Positions 28,263-37,558 of a stretch of DNA of 41,887 bases are shown in pieces. Source of the stretch: an uncultured Pelagibacteraceae bacterium (GTDB lineage: Bacteria; Pseudomonadota; Alphaproteobacteria; Pelagibacterales; Pelagibacteraceae); contig CACNUU010000008.1 in assembly GCA_902623735.1 (NCBI GenBank), forward strand, positions 1-41,887, read 5' to 3'. The notes beneath the pieces are model-generated. The model searched no databases and was not told the origin of the DNA. It was given only the letters and a program-made list of their open reading frames with translations. Position 1 is the stretch's first letter; every line of letters begins with the position of its first letter. Made by a program: the position numbers and the translations under genes.

Positions 28263-28717
28263 TGATAAAATTGAATTCACGAATTAAGATTAATAAGCGA
28301 AAGATTAGAGTGGGCCGGGGTATAGGATCTGGTAAAGGAAAAACTTCTGGAAGAGGTGTTAAAGGACAAAAGTCAAGATCAGGTGTTGCGATAAAAAGTT
28401 TTGAGGGTGGACAAATGCCATTATACAGAAGATTGCCTAAGCGAGGTTTTAACCCTATACTTAAAAAGAATATTGCTATTCTTAATTTGGATAAAATTCA
28501 ATCATATATTGATAAAAAAAATATAAAAACAAGTGATACTTTGAATTCAGACCTTTTAAAGAAACTTAAATTAATTAACAAAAATTCTTTTAAATTAAAA
28601 ATACTAGGCTCTGGTGAAATAAAAGATAAAATTAATATTGAGGCTGATTTAGCCTCCAAGGCAGCTATTCAAAAATTAGAAAAAATTGGTGGATCAATTC
28701 AAATTAAAAAACAATAA
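28262..28717 (+). CDS. rplO: 50S ribosomal protein L15
   Basis: A 151-residue late-assembly protein. Typical segments are GRGIGSGKGKTSGRGVKGQ, SFEGGQMPLYRRLPKRGF and the C-terminal AAIQKLEKIGGSI. It follows rpsE directly because rpmD is missing and leads into secY after 5 bases, the conserved rplO-secY pairing. Confidence 0.96.
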   Translation: MIKLNSRIKINKRKIRVGRGIGSGKGKTSGRGVKGQKSRSGVAIKSFEGGQMPLYRRLPKRGFNPILKKNIAILNLDKIQSYIDKKNIKTSDTLNSDLLKKLKLINKNSFKLKILGSGEIKDKINIEADLASKAAIQKLEKIGGSIQIKKQ

Positions 28718-28722
28718 TTTTA

Positions 28723-30003
28723 ATGAGTGCTACATCATCTAATAATGATCTTCGAAATAGAATTTTATTCACAATAGCAATTCTCACAGTATATCGTTTT
28801 GGAACATTTGTACCTTTACCAGGAATAGACCCAGAACAACTTAAAATAATGATGGAGGGTAATCAAAAAGGTTTACTTGGTATGTTTAATGTATTTGCTG
28901 GAGGTGCGATTAGCAGAATGGCTATTTTTGCTTTAGGTATTATGCCGTACATTTCTTCTTCGATCATTGTGCAACTGTTAACTGGCGTATCAGATTATTT
29001 TAAAAATTTAAAAGCTCAAGGTGAGATAGGTAGATCTAAGATTACTCAAATCACAAGATATGGAACAGTTTTGTTAGCTACTGTTCAAGGTTATGGTTTA
29101 GCGGTCGGTTTAGAATCTTCTGCAAACTTAGTAATAAATCCTGGTGTCTTCTTCAAGATATCCACAGTTACCACAATTGTTGCAGGAACAATTTTTTTAA
29201 TGTGGTTAGGAGAACAAATTACCCAAAGAGGAATTGGTAATGGAATTTCACTAATAATTTTCGCAGGAATAGTTGCAGAAATTCCAAGAGCATTGGTAAC
29301 CACTTTTGAATTGGGAAGAACAGGAGCTGTTTCAACTTTAATGATTTTAGCAATTTTTATTTTGTTAATAATCACAATTCTTTTTATTGTTTTTATGGAA
29401 AGAGCCTTAAGAAAAATTTTAATAAATTATCCTAAAAGACAAATGGGAAATAAAATGTATGGCGGTGAGTCCTCACATTTACCTTTAAAAATAAATCAAG
29501 CAGGTGTAATACCAGCAATTTTCGCTTCTGCATTATTATTACTACCTGTAACATTTTCCAATTTTAATTTTTCTGATAGTGATACTTTTTTAAATATAAG
29601 TTCTTATTTCACCCAGGGGCAACCGTTATATATGTTGCTTTATGCTTCAGGTATAATATTTTTTACGTTTTTTTATACTTCGATAACTTTCAACCCTACA
29701 GAGACTGCTGATAATTTAAGAAAATATGGTGGTTTTGTACCTGGAATTCGACCAGGAGAAAGTACTGCATTATATATAGAAAATATTTTAACAAAATTAA
29801 CTACAATTGGCGCTTTGTATTTAACTTTAGTTTGTCTAATGCCTGAATTTTTAATCGCAAATTATCCAATCCCTTTTTATCTAGGTGGAACATCAATTTT
29901 GATCGTTGTGGTTGTTGCAATTGACACAGTAACCCAAATACAGACTAGATTAATGAGTTCACAATATGAACAATTAATTAAAAAAACTAAATTTGGTAAG
30001 TAA
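28723..30003 (+). CDS. secY: Protein translocase subunit SecY
   Basis: A 426-residue channel protein with ten predicted transmembrane helices. Family blocks include FGTFVPLPGID near the N-terminus, NVFAGGAISRMAIFALGIMPYISSSI (plug and TM2 region), WLGEQITQRGIGNGISLIIFAGIV and RPGESTALYIENIL. With SecE (5849) it forms the translocon. Length is close to the usual 435-445. It is followed immediately, with no gap, by the GTG start of adk. Confidence 0.98.
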   Translation: MSATSSNNDLRNRILFTIAILTVYRFGTFVPLPGIDPEQLKIMMEGNQKGLLGMFNVFAGGAISRMAIFALGIMPYISSSIIVQLLTGVSDYFKNLKAQGEIGRSKITQITRYGTVLLATVQGYGLAVGLESSANLVINPGVFFKISTVTTIVAGTIFLMWLGEQITQRGIGNGISLIIFAGIVAEIPRALVTTFELGRTGAVSTLMILAIFILLIITILFIVFMERALRKILINYPKRQMGNKMYGGESSHLPLKINQAGVIPAIFASALLLLPVTFSNFNFSDSDTFLNISSYFTQGQPLYMLLYASGIIFFTFFYTSITFNPTETADNLRKYGGFVPGIRPGESTALYIENILTKLTTIGALYLTLVCLMPEFLIANYPIPFYLGGTSILIVVVVAIDTVTQIQTRLMSSQYEQLIKKTKFGK

Positions 30004-30567
30004 GTGAATATTATTTTATTTGGTCCACCTGGAGCCGGTAAAGGAACTCAAGCAAAACACTTAATTAATAAGATTAACGGCTTTCAAATATCTACTGGAG
30101 ATATGTTGCGAGATGAAATACAAAAAAATTCTATAATAGGAAAAAAAATTATAAATGATATGAATGATGGTAAATTTGTTAGTGATGAAATCGTAAATAG
30201 TTTAATTAAAGCAGTTATATCCAATCCTCAAAACAGAAATAAATTAATTTTTGATGGATATCCTAGATCAATAAGTCAGGCTAAAAATTTAGATTTTTTA
30301 TTAAATGGGTCAAATCAAAAAATTGATTTCATTTTTTTTCTTAATGTAGACAAAGACACAATAGTTAAAAGAATTGAAAAAAGAAAAATTATTGAAAATA
30401 GGTCTGATGACGATGTAAAAACTATTCTTAGAAGGTATGATACCTATATGAAAACGACTAAACCCGTCTTAGATTTCTACTCAAAAAATCCAAATTTTCA
30501 TGAAATCGATGGAGCTCTAGAAATAGACGAAATTACTAATAAAATAGATGCTTTTCTACAAGTTTAA
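30004..30567 (+). CDS. adk: Adenylate kinase (short form)
   Basis: A 187-residue nucleotide kinase interconverting ATP, ADP and AMP. The P-loop GPPGAGKGT is residues 7-15, the AMP-site ISTGDMLR and FDGYPRSISQA follow, and the LID region (KRIEKRKIIENRSDDD) is short with no cysteines, so this is the lidless zinc-free form seen in many alphaproteobacteria. The start is GTG 30004, fixed by the conserved N-terminal NIILFGPPG and by abutting the secY stop. The secY-adk order is typical of the class; map and infA are absent. Confidence 0.96.
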   Translation: MNIILFGPPGAGKGTQAKHLINKINGFQISTGDMLRDEIQKNSIIGKKIINDMNDGKFVSDEIVNSLIKAVISNPQNRNKLIFDGYPRSISQAKNLDFLLNGSNQKIDFIFFLNVDKDTIVKRIEKRKIIENRSDDDVKTILRRYDTYMKTTKPVLDFYSKNPNFHEIDGALEIDEITNKIDAFLQV

Positions 30568-30571
30568 GACG

Positions 30572-30599
30572 TTGACATTAAAAGAACTTCTTATATAAA
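30572..30599 (+). promoter_or_regulatory. Sigma-70-like promoter for rpsM-rpsK-rpoA-rplQ
   Basis: A perfect TTGACA (30572-30577) is followed after 16 bases by TATAAA (30594-30599), in the 55-base gap between adk and rpsM. The start would be near 30606, leaving a leader of under 20 bases. This is the best-matching promoter in the window and would let rpoA be expressed apart from the upstream array. Confidence 0.65.
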
Positions 30600-30622
30600 A
30601 GGCTAAAATTTATCACTTATTT

Positions 30623-31006
30623 ATGGCTCGTATAGCAGGTATTAATATTCCCCAAAATAAATTAGTCCACGTTGGGTTAACATACATTTACGGGATTGGT
30701 GATAAATTTTCAAAGCAAATATGTTCTGCACTTGAATTTCCTAAAAAAAAAAGAGTTAGCGAATTAACTGATGATGAAATACTTAAAATAAGAGAGTATA
30801 TAGATCAAAATTTTAAAGTTGAGGGTGATTTAAGAAGAGATTATTCTTTAAGCATCAAACGATTAATTGATCTTGCATGTTATAGAGGTTCAAGACATAG
30901 AAAAAAACTTCCTGTTAGAGGTCAAAGAACACGATGTAATGCTAGAACTAGAAAAGGTAAAGCTATAGCTATTGCTGGAAAAAAATTAACACCACTTAAA
31001 AAATAA
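30623..31006 (+). CDS. rpsM: 30S ribosomal protein S13
   Basis: A 127-residue head protein forming bridges to L5. The start [26 protein letters not shown] and the C-terminal [24 protein letters not shown] are diagnostic in parts. It is the first gene after the promoter at 30572-30599, opening the alpha segment. Confidence 0.97.
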   Translation: MARIAGINIPQNKLVHVGLTYIYGIGDKFSKQICSALEFPKKKRVSELTDDEILKIREYIDQNFKVEGDLRRDYSLSIKRLIDLACYRGSRHRKKLPVRGQRTRCNARTRKGKAIAIAGKKLTPLKK

Positions 31007-31008
31007 AT

Positions 31009-31458
31009 ATGGCTAAAGTTGATAAAGTAGAAAAAAAAGATCAGGGCTCAGATAAATCTGTCAAAAAAATTGCTAAAAGCTCTTATTCAAAAAAAAAGAA
31101 AACAAAAAAAAATATATTAAATGGAATAGCTTATGTTCAATCAACATTTAATAATACAATTATTTCTATCGCTGACACTAATGGAAATGTAATCTCATGG
31201 GCATCTGCTGGGCAAAAAGGTTTCAAGGGATCTAGAAAATCAACTCCTTATGCAGCACAAATTGCAGCAGACGCTGCAGCTTCAAAGGCTTTAGAATATG
31301 GAATGAAATCACTATCAGTTGAGGTGAAAGGTCCTGGATCAGGACGTGAAACAGCTTTAAGAGCGCTTCAGGCTAGAGGTTTTAAAATTTTATCTATTAA
31401 AGATACAACACCTATGCCACATAACGGAACTAGACCACCAAAAAAAAGGAGAGTTTAA
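31009..31458 (+). CDS. rpsK: 30S ribosomal protein S11 with basic N-terminal extension
   Basis: A 149-residue platform protein contacting the E-site mRNA. The core from [13 protein letters not shown] to [10 protein letters not shown] is standard. The N-terminus carries about 20 extra Lys-rich residues (residues 1-35, with a run of K and S) compared with the 129-residue E. coli protein. ATG 31009 is the first in-frame start after rpsM. The stop overlaps rpoA by one base; no rpsD lies between them, as usual in alphaproteobacteria. Confidence 0.96.
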   Translation: MAKVDKVEKKDQGSDKSVKKIAKSSYSKKKKTKKNILNGIAYVQSTFNNTIISIADTNGNVISWASAGQKGFKGSRKSTPYAAQIAADAAASKALEYGMKSLSVEVKGPGSGRETALRALQARGFKILSIKDTTPMPHNGTRPPKKRRV

Positions 31459-32486
31459 TGGAAACAGAAAATGTAAATATTAAAAATTGGAAATCGTTAA
31501 TAAAACCTGCAAAACTTGATGTTAAGATAAGTGATGATTTAACTTATGCCAAGATTGTTGCTGAGCCCTTAGAAAAGGGATATGGATTAACGCTAGGTAA
31601 TTCATTAAGAAGAATTTTACTATCTTCAATCAGAGGTGCTGCGGTAACATCTATTCAAATAGATGGTGTTCTTCACGAATTTACATCTATTAAAGGTGTA
31701 AGAGAAGATGTCACTGATATTGTTTTAAATGTAAAATCCTTAGCCTTAAAATGTAATGCCGAAGGTACAAAAAAGTTAGTTTTAGATGCAAAAGGACCTG
31801 GGGAAATTAAGGCCTCAGATATTACGGCAGTTACCGATGTAGAGATTCTTAACCCTGATTTAGTAATTTGTAATCTAGATGAAAATACAAATTTTCATAT
31901 GGAAATGAATGTAAATACTGGCAAAGGATATGTTCCAGCTGATCTTAATAAACCAGAAGAACCACCACTAGGGCTTATTGCAATTGACTCATTATATAGT
32001 CCGGTAAAAAAAGTTTCTTATTCGGTTAGCACAGCCAGAGAAGGTAAAGCATTAGATTATGATAAATTAACAATGGAAGTAGAAACTAACGGATCTATAT
32101 CTGCAGAAGATGCTGTCGCTTATTCTGCAAGAATTTTCCAAGATCAATTAAAGATGTTTATTAATTTTGATGAGCCAGTTGAAGTTCCAGTAAAAGAAGT
32201 TTCGACTGAGCCAGAGTTTAATAAAAATTTATTAAGAAAAGTTGACGAGTTAGAGCTTTCTGTAAGATCCATGAACTGTTTGAAAAATGATAATATTATT
32301 TATATTGGGGATCTTGTTCAGAAATCTGAGGGAGAAATGTTGAGGACACCAAATTTTGGAAGAAAATCTCTAAATGAGATAAAAGAAGTTTTAACAGGTA
32401 TGTCTTTATATTTAGGAATGGAAATACCAAATTGGCCACCTGATAATATAGCTGAAATGTCTAAGAAAATGGAGGAAGCCATCTAA
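31458..32486 (+). CDS. rpoA: DNA-directed RNA polymerase subunit alpha
   Basis: A 342-residue alpha subunit. The N-terminal domain has [25 protein letters not shown] and dimerises to scaffold beta and beta'. The C-terminal domain, from about residue 265, has the helix-hairpin-helix [20 protein letters not shown] and [14 protein letters not shown] that bind UP elements and activators. Length is normal. It overlaps rpsK and rplQ by one base at each end. Confidence 0.98.
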   Translation: METENVNIKNWKSLIKPAKLDVKISDDLTYAKIVAEPLEKGYGLTLGNSLRRILLSSIRGAAVTSIQIDGVLHEFTSIKGVREDVTDIVLNVKSLALKCNAEGTKKLVLDAKGPGEIKASDITAVTDVEILNPDLVICNLDENTNFHMEMNVNTGKGYVPADLNKPEEPPLGLIAIDSLYSPVKKVSYSVSTAREGKALDYDKLTMEVETNGSISAEDAVAYSARIFQDQLKMFINFDEPVEVPVKEVSTEPEFNKNLLRKVDELELSVRSMNCLKNDNIIYIGDLVQKSEGEMLRTPNFGRKSLNEIKEVLTGMSLYLGMEIPNWPPDNIAEMSKKMEEAI

Positions 32487-32929
32487 TGAGACACGGAATG
32501 GCAAATAAAAAATTAAACAGAACATCAGAGCACAGAAAAGCTTTACTTAAAAACATGTTAGTTTCCCTAATAAAATATGAACAAATAAAAACTACTTTAC
32601 CAAAAGCAAAATTTTTAAAACCTCAAGCAGATAAAATAATTACTCTTGGAAAAAAAGACAATTTACAATCAACAAAAATTTTAGTTTCAAAATTACAAGA
32701 TATTAAATCTGCAAATAAAGTAAAAAAAGAATTATCAAAAAGATATGAAAAAAGAAATGGTGGTTATACAAGAATAATTAAAGCTGGTTTTAGGTATGGC
32801 GATAATGCACCAATGGCTATAATCGAATTTGTCGATAGAAATTTAGAAGCCAAAAGAGTTGATAAGAAAAAAAAAGAGACCTCAAAAGAGATAGATAAAA
32901 AAGAAGATAAAAAAGTAGCATCAGCTTAA
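32486..32929 (+). CDS. rplQ: 50S ribosomal protein L17 with C-terminal tail
   Basis: A 147-residue tunnel-exit protein. It begins [24 protein letters not shown], diagnostic for L17, and the globular domain ends near residue 120. A Lys/Glu-rich tail of about 28 residues (from AKRVDKKKK on) follows. It is the last ribosomal gene in the array; the pseudouridine synthase follows after 21 bases. Confidence 0.96.
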   Translation: MRHGMANKKLNRTSEHRKALLKNMLVSLIKYEQIKTTLPKAKFLKPQADKIITLGKKDNLQSTKILVSKLQDIKSANKVKKELSKRYEKRNGGYTRIIKAGFRYGDNAPMAIIEFVDRNLEAKRVDKKKKETSKEIDKKEDKKVASA

Positions 32930-32950
32930 TAAATTCTTAATATACATTTC

Positions 32951-33856
32951 ATGAATAAATTTTTCGTTGTTGATACAATGTGTAATAATATGCGTTTAGA
33001 TAGATTTTTAAGAAATAAATTAGGAAAAATACCACAAGGTTTAATAGAAAAAAATTTAAGATCTGGAAAAATAAAATTAAATAAAAAAAAAGTTAAAAGT
33101 TCAATTAAATTAAAAATTGATGATAAAATCAGTTTATTTAATTTTTCTTTTAAAGAAAGAGCTTCTCAAGAAAAAATTAAGTTTAATCCTACAAACACAA
33201 TAATAAAAGCAAACGAAAGCTTAATCATCGATAACAATAAAGATTTTGTTGTTTTGAATAAGAGTGCTGGTATTTCTGTCCAGGGCGGCACAAAATCTAA
33301 AAAAAACTTAATAGATATATTTTCGAAAAGTAAAATATTTGAAAATACGAAACCTTTTTCGGTTCACAGACTGGACAAAGATACTTCCGGTGTTTTCATA
33401 ATAGCAAAAAATAGAGAAACTGCTCAACTTCTAACATCTTTGTTTAGATTAAGAAAAGTTTACAAAACATATTTAGCTATTTGCCATGGTGAAGTAGAAA
33501 AAAATTCTGGGATATGGAATGATGATTTAATTAGATATGATAATGGAAAAAAGATATTAGAAAAAGCGAAAACAATTTTTAGAGTTATAGATAAAAATAC
33601 AAATTCATCATTGATAGAAATGAAACCCATTACAGGTAGAAAACATCAGTTAAGAAAACAATTATTAAATATCGGGCACCCAATTTATGGTGACACAAAA
33701 TATAAACTTGAGAATTCAAATAAAGGAATTAACAAAAATCTTATGCTTCATTCCTATCAAATTAAATTTATGATTAAAGAAAAAAAATATACTTTTAAGG
33801 CATTATTGCCCGACTATTTCCAAAAACTTATTAAAAGTAAAAGACTTAATTTTTGA
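32951..33856 (+). CDS. rluC: RluA-family pseudouridine synthase, probably RluC
   Basis: A 301-residue enzyme that isomerises uridines in 23S rRNA. An N-terminal S4-like RNA-binding domain (about 14-62, [15 protein letters not shown]) precedes the catalytic domain. The active-site motif HRLDKDTSG is at 139-147, with catalytic Asp142, and the C-terminal [12 protein letters not shown] and [10 protein letters not shown] blocks follow. RluC (positions 955, 2504, 2580 in E. coli) is the likely ortholog by architecture, but RluD-type specificity cannot be excluded. It is the last plus-strand gene of the array and overlaps lipB tail to tail by 11 bases. Confidence 0.82.
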   Translation: MNKFFVVDTMCNNMRLDRFLRNKLGKIPQGLIEKNLRSGKIKLNKKKVKSSIKLKIDDKISLFNFSFKERASQEKIKFNPTNTIIKANESLIIDNNKDFVVLNKSAGISVQGGTKSKKNLIDIFSKSKIFENTKPFSVHRLDKDTSGVFIIAKNRETAQLLTSLFRLRKVYKTYLAICHGEVEKNSGIWNDDLIRYDNGKKILEKAKTIFRVIDKNTNSSLIEMKPITGRKHQLRKQLLNIGHPIYGDTKYKLENSNKGINKNLMLHSYQIKFMIKEKKYTFKALLPDYFQKLIKSKRLNF

Positions 33857-34466
33857 GATTTGAAATAAAATTTTGTAATAGTATCTCTTCAAATTTGTCG
33901 TAATTTTGATTTTTAATTTCTTTCAAATTAGTAATTCCTTTATCATTTATACCACAGGGAATGATTGATTTGTATTTATTTAAGTCATTATTTATATTTA
34001 CTGCAAAACCATGATAAGCAATCCATTTACTTACTCTTACACCGATAGCAGCAACTTTTTTTATTTCTAAATTTTTTTTATGCCATATACCTATATTATT
34101 TTCGTCAGAAAATGTTTCTATATTAAAAAATTTTATTGTGTCTATTAAAGTTTTCTCTATTAATGAAATAAATTTTCTTATATCTTTATTTCTTTTCTTT
34201 AAATCTATAACAAAATAACAAATGAGTTGACCAGGACCATGATATGTAATTTTTCCACCTCTATTGGTTTTGATAATTTCAATAGATTTATCTATTATCT
34301 CGTTTTCTTTATAACTAGTTCCTGCTGTGTAAACTTCGTTGTGTTCTAAAATCCACACTAGTTCATCCTCATTTTTTTCATTTATATTTTTTAATCTTTC
34401 TTCCATAAGTTCGATCGCATCATGATATTTTATGGGTTTTTTTGACTTTTTAATCTGAATATTCAT
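33846..34466 (-). CDS. lipB: Octanoyltransferase (lipoate-protein ligase B)
   Basis: A 206-residue enzyme that moves octanoyl from acyl carrier protein to lipoyl domains, the first step of lipoate synthesis. The family block [13 protein letters not shown] is at 69-81. Catalytic Lys137 lies in KVAAIGVRV and catalytic Cys171 in [16 protein letters not shown] is also typical. Length is slightly short but complete. Its 3' end overlaps that of the pseudouridine synthase; it is divergent from mgtE across a 60-base gap. Confidence 0.93.
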   Translation of the reverse strand: MNIQIKKSKKPIKYHDAIELMEERLKNINEKNEDELVWILEHNEVYTAGTSYKENEIIDKSIEIIKTNRGGKITYHGPGQLICYFVIDLKKRNKDIRKFISLIEKTLIDTIKFFNIETFSDENNIGIWHKKNLEIKKVAAIGVRVSKWIAYHGFAVNINNDLNKYKSIIPCGINDKGITNLKEIKNQNYDKFEEILLQNFISNLKN

Positions 34467-34526
34467 TTAAAAATTGTATTCTTTTTATTATGTATTAAAA
34501 GATCCGTCAGAATAATAGGTAAATTT

Positions 34527-35900
34527 ATGACTTTAGTAAAAAAAATTAAAGATAAAAAAGTCAATTTTGAATTTAATAAAGAATATATAAAAGTTGTTAC
34601 AGACAAAATTGCTAATAATGATGCATTATTTATCAATAATTCTTTCAAAGAAATGCATCCTGCTGATGCTGCTGATATTATCGAACATTTGGATCAAGAC
34701 AATAGAGAAAATCTAATAAAACTAAATAGTTTTAGGATTGATCCTGAGGTGTTTGTTGAATTAAATGAGTCTGTTCAATCAGAAATTATTAAGTATTTAT
34801 CATCTGACTCTATTGTAAGAATTTTAAAAAATCTTGAGTCTGATGATGCAATAGCAATACTGGAAAATGTAGAAGAAAAAAATAAGAATATCATTTTAAG
34901 CTCTTTACCACCAAAAGATCGTTTCGCTTTATTGGAGGGATTGAGTTATCCGGAGGATAGTGCTGCTAGAATAATGCAGAGAGAATTCACAGCAATCCCA
35001 AGTAATTGGTCTGTGGGTCAAACAATAGATTATTTAAGAGAAAATAAAGATTTACCTGAACAGTTTTTGGAAATTTTTATTGTTGATGAAAATTTTAAAC
35101 CAGTCGGAATTGTCCCATCGTCCAAAGTGTTAAGAACACCAAGAGAGTCAAAAATGTCCTCTATTATGGAAGAATTAATTTTTTTAGTACCTGTAGATAT
35201 GGATAAAGAAGAAGTTGGAAATTTATTTGAAAACTACAGTTTAAATTCAGCGTGTGTTGTTGATAAGAATAATAAATTAGTTGGTATGATAACATCTGAT
35301 GACGTTTTAACTGTCTTAAAAGAAGAAGCAGAGGAAGACACTTTAAGATTAGCAGGTGTAGGTGATGAAGAAATAACTGATGGCGTGCTAACAAAAACAA
35401 AAAGACGATTTAATTGGTTATTACTAAATCTTTTCACTGCATTTTTAGCAACTTGGTGTATTAGTTTATTTGGTGCAACAATAGAACAAATGGTTGTGCT
35501 TGCTTTCTTAATGCCAATAGTTGCCTCAATGGGAGGAAATGCTGGAATGCAAACACTCGCCGTTACAGTCAGGTCATTAGCAACAAATGATTTAACTAAA
35601 AATAATTTTAATCAAAATATTATAAAAGAATTTAATATTGGAGTTCTAAACGGAATAATTTTTGCTTTAATAAGTTCGTTTATTGTTCAGGTCTGGTTTC
35701 AAGACAATCAACTTTCATTGATAATTTCTATATCTATGGTAATGACAATGATTATTGCAGGACTATTTGGAATTCTTGTTCCAGTAACATTAAAAAAAAT
35801 GAATATAGATCCTGCGATTGCCTCGAGTGTTTTTGTCACCACAATTACTGACGTAATTGGGTTTGTATCTTTTTTAGGTGTTGGTGCATATTTTTTTTAA
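34527..35900 (+). CDS. mgtE: Magnesium transporter MgtE
   Basis: A 457-residue Mg2+ channel. The N-terminal helical domain contains MHPADAADIIEHLD and a PPKDRFALLEGLSYPEDSAARIMQ block; two CBS motifs follow (about 140-265) and sense cytosolic Mg2+. Five transmembrane helices begin near residue 290, with the pore signature PIVASMGGNAGMQTLAV and the final DPAIASSVFVTTITDVIGF carrying the conserved Asp of the pore. Complete by length. It overlaps the panC end by four bases, tail to tail. Confidence 0.94.
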   Translation: MTLVKKIKDKKVNFEFNKEYIKVVTDKIANNDALFINNSFKEMHPADAADIIEHLDQDNRENLIKLNSFRIDPEVFVELNESVQSEIIKYLSSDSIVRILKNLESDDAIAILENVEEKNKNIILSSLPPKDRFALLEGLSYPEDSAARIMQREFTAIPSNWSVGQTIDYLRENKDLPEQFLEIFIVDENFKPVGIVPSSKVLRTPRESKMSSIMEELIFLVPVDMDKEEVGNLFENYSLNSACVVDKNNKLVGMITSDDVLTVLKEEAEEDTLRLAGVGDEEITDGVLTKTKRRFNWLLLNLFTAFLATWCISLFGATIEQMVVLAFLMPIVASMGGNAGMQTLAVTVRSLATNDLTKNNFNQNIIKEFNIGVLNGIIFALISSFIVQVWFQDNQLSLIISISMVMTMIIAGLFGILVPVTLKKMNIDPAIASSVFVTTITDVIGFVSFLGVGAYFF

Positions 35901-36708
35901 AAGTTATCAATAAGTCTTATCTTATTTATATAGTAAGCAATAAATATTCTCGAATTATTAATCTTTTTTGATAATAATAAATTTTTTTTATTTCTTAATT
36001 CAAAATATTCAATTTTTATTTTAAATATTTTTTTCATTTTTTTACTTTCGAAATCTAAAAGTTTTTGAATATTCTTAGTACTATCTAACGATTTTTTAAA
36101 TTTTATTGATCTTTGAATTACTTTGCTGGCTAATATTAATTGTTTTTTATTTAATAATAAATTTCTTGAGGAAAGAGCTAAGTTATTTTTATCTCTAATG
36201 GTCTTACACCCAATTATTTTAGATTTATATTTTTTTTCTATATATCGTTTTAATAGAAATAATTGCTGATAATCTTTTTCTCCCATAAAAATTTTTTTGG
36301 GTTTTATCAAATGAGTTAATCTGTCCATAACTTCTAAAACACCCTCAAAATGACCCGGTCGGTATTTTGCACAAAGAATTTTGTCTTTTTTATTTAATCT
36401 ATATCTTTGTTTTTTTCTTTATTAAATACATCAATAATTTGAGGAATATAAATGAAATCAACTTTTAATCTTTTTAAAATTCTAAGATCTTTTTTGATAT
36501 TTTTCGGATAATTTTTATAATCTTTTTTATTGTTAAATTGTTTTGGATTAATAAAAATACTTACTAGTGTTTTTTTACTTTCTTTTTTGGATCTTTTAAC
36601 TAAAGACACATGGCCCTCATGAATAGATCCCATTGTAGGTACAAATCCTATATTATGATCTTTTTTAAGCGCCTCATTTAAATCAAAATTATTTAGTAAA
36701 ATTTTCAT
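35897..36708 (-). pseudogene. panC: Pantothenate synthetase, split by a -1 frameshift at an A7 run
   Basis: Two minus-strand frames together make a full PanC (about 270 residues), which joins pantoate and beta-alanine with ATP. The N-terminal frame (36708 to a stop at 36394) has the ATP-site [16 protein letters not shown] and the IFINPKQF block. The C-terminal frame has RPGHFEGV, FMGEKDYQQL and LALSSRN, all conserved. The frames overlap only around 36397-36418; the upper frame's A AAA AAC (36416-36410 plus C at 36409) lies there exactly in phase for a -1 slip, which would read on as [10 protein letters not shown] and into ILCAKYRPGHF. All other residues look under selection, so this may be a sequencing indel, transcriptional slippage, a recent loss, or a genuine frameshift site. 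Listed as pseudogene only because the frame is broken as given. Confidence 0.8.
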
Positions 36709-36742
36709 TTGTATAAGATGATTTTATAAGTAAAACATTTAA

Positions 36743-37558
36743 ATGATTAAACAAGCAATTATTCCATTAGCTGGTCTAGGCACAAGATTATTACCACTTA
36801 CAAGCGTTTTTGCAAAAGAACTATTACCAATTAATGGTAAACCAGGTATTGAATATATTCTTGATGAGTGTATCGAAGCAGGAATAAAAGAGGTTATTTT
36901 TATTATTTCAAAAAAAAAAGAAATGATAAAAAAATATTTTTATAATGACAGTTTTTACAAAAAAATAATAAAGAAAAAAAAAGATAAAAGAATTTTAAAA
37001 GAGTATAAAAAAATTTTAAAATACAAGAAAATGATTAAATTTGTATATCAAAACAAACCAATGGGCACAGGAGATGCGGTTTTAAAAACAAGAAGATTTA
37101 TAAAAGATAATTTTTTTCTAATGCTTTTGCCTGATGATTTGATCATAAAAAAAAATTGTTCAAAATCTATGATTAAGATTCAGAAAAATTTTAAATCAGG
37201 TGTAATAGCAAGTATGACTGTTAATAAAAAAGATGTTTCAAGATGGGGAATATTTGATTTAAAGAAAAAAATAAATAGAGATAATTTCTTTGTTCAAAAT
37301 GTAGTTGAAAAACCTCCCATCAAAAAAGCTCCATCTAATAAGGCAGTTATTGGAAGATATATTTTACCAAAATCTATATTTAAAAAATTATTAAAACAAA
37401 AACCAGGCAAGGGAGGAGAAATACATATTACAGATGCTATTAGATCCTTGATAAAGGATAATCAAAGATTCATAGCTCACAATTTTTCAGGCAAATATTT
37501 AGATTGTGGAACCATGAATGGTTATATCAAATCAGCAATGGAGATATCAAAATTATGA
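36743..37558 (+). CDS. galU: UTP-glucose-1-phosphate uridylyltransferase
   Basis: A 271-residue nucleotidyltransferase making UDP-glucose. The nucleotide-binding start PLAGLGTRLLPLTSVFAKELLPI contains Gly11-Arg15 and Lys25. Further marks are NKPMGTGDAVL, LPDDLI (metal-binding Asp) and VVEKPP. Length is near normal for the GalU group (about 290). Its stop overlaps the ugd start as ATGA, so product and consumer of UDP-glucose are translated in tandem, feeding cell-envelope sugar synthesis. It is divergent from panC across 34 bases. Confidence 0.92.
   Translation: MIKQAIIPLAGLGTRLLPLTSVFAKELLPINGKPGIEYILDECIEAGIKEVIFIISKKKEMIKKYFYNDSFYKKIIKKKKDKRILKEYKKILKYKKMIKFVYQNKPMGTGDAVLKTRRFIKDNFFLMLLPDDLIIKKNCSKSMIKIQKNFKSGVIASMTVNKKDVSRWGIFDLKKKINRDNFFVQNVVEKPPIKKAPSNKAVIGRYILPKSIFKKLLKQKPGKGGEIHITDAIRSLIKDNQRFIAHNFSGKYLDCGTMNGYIKSAMEISKL

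Noticed and set aside
37504..37554. Upstream ATG extending ugd by 17 residues
   Set aside because: The extension lies inside galU in another frame, and the family begins with the MKxxxxGxGYVG sequence at 37555.
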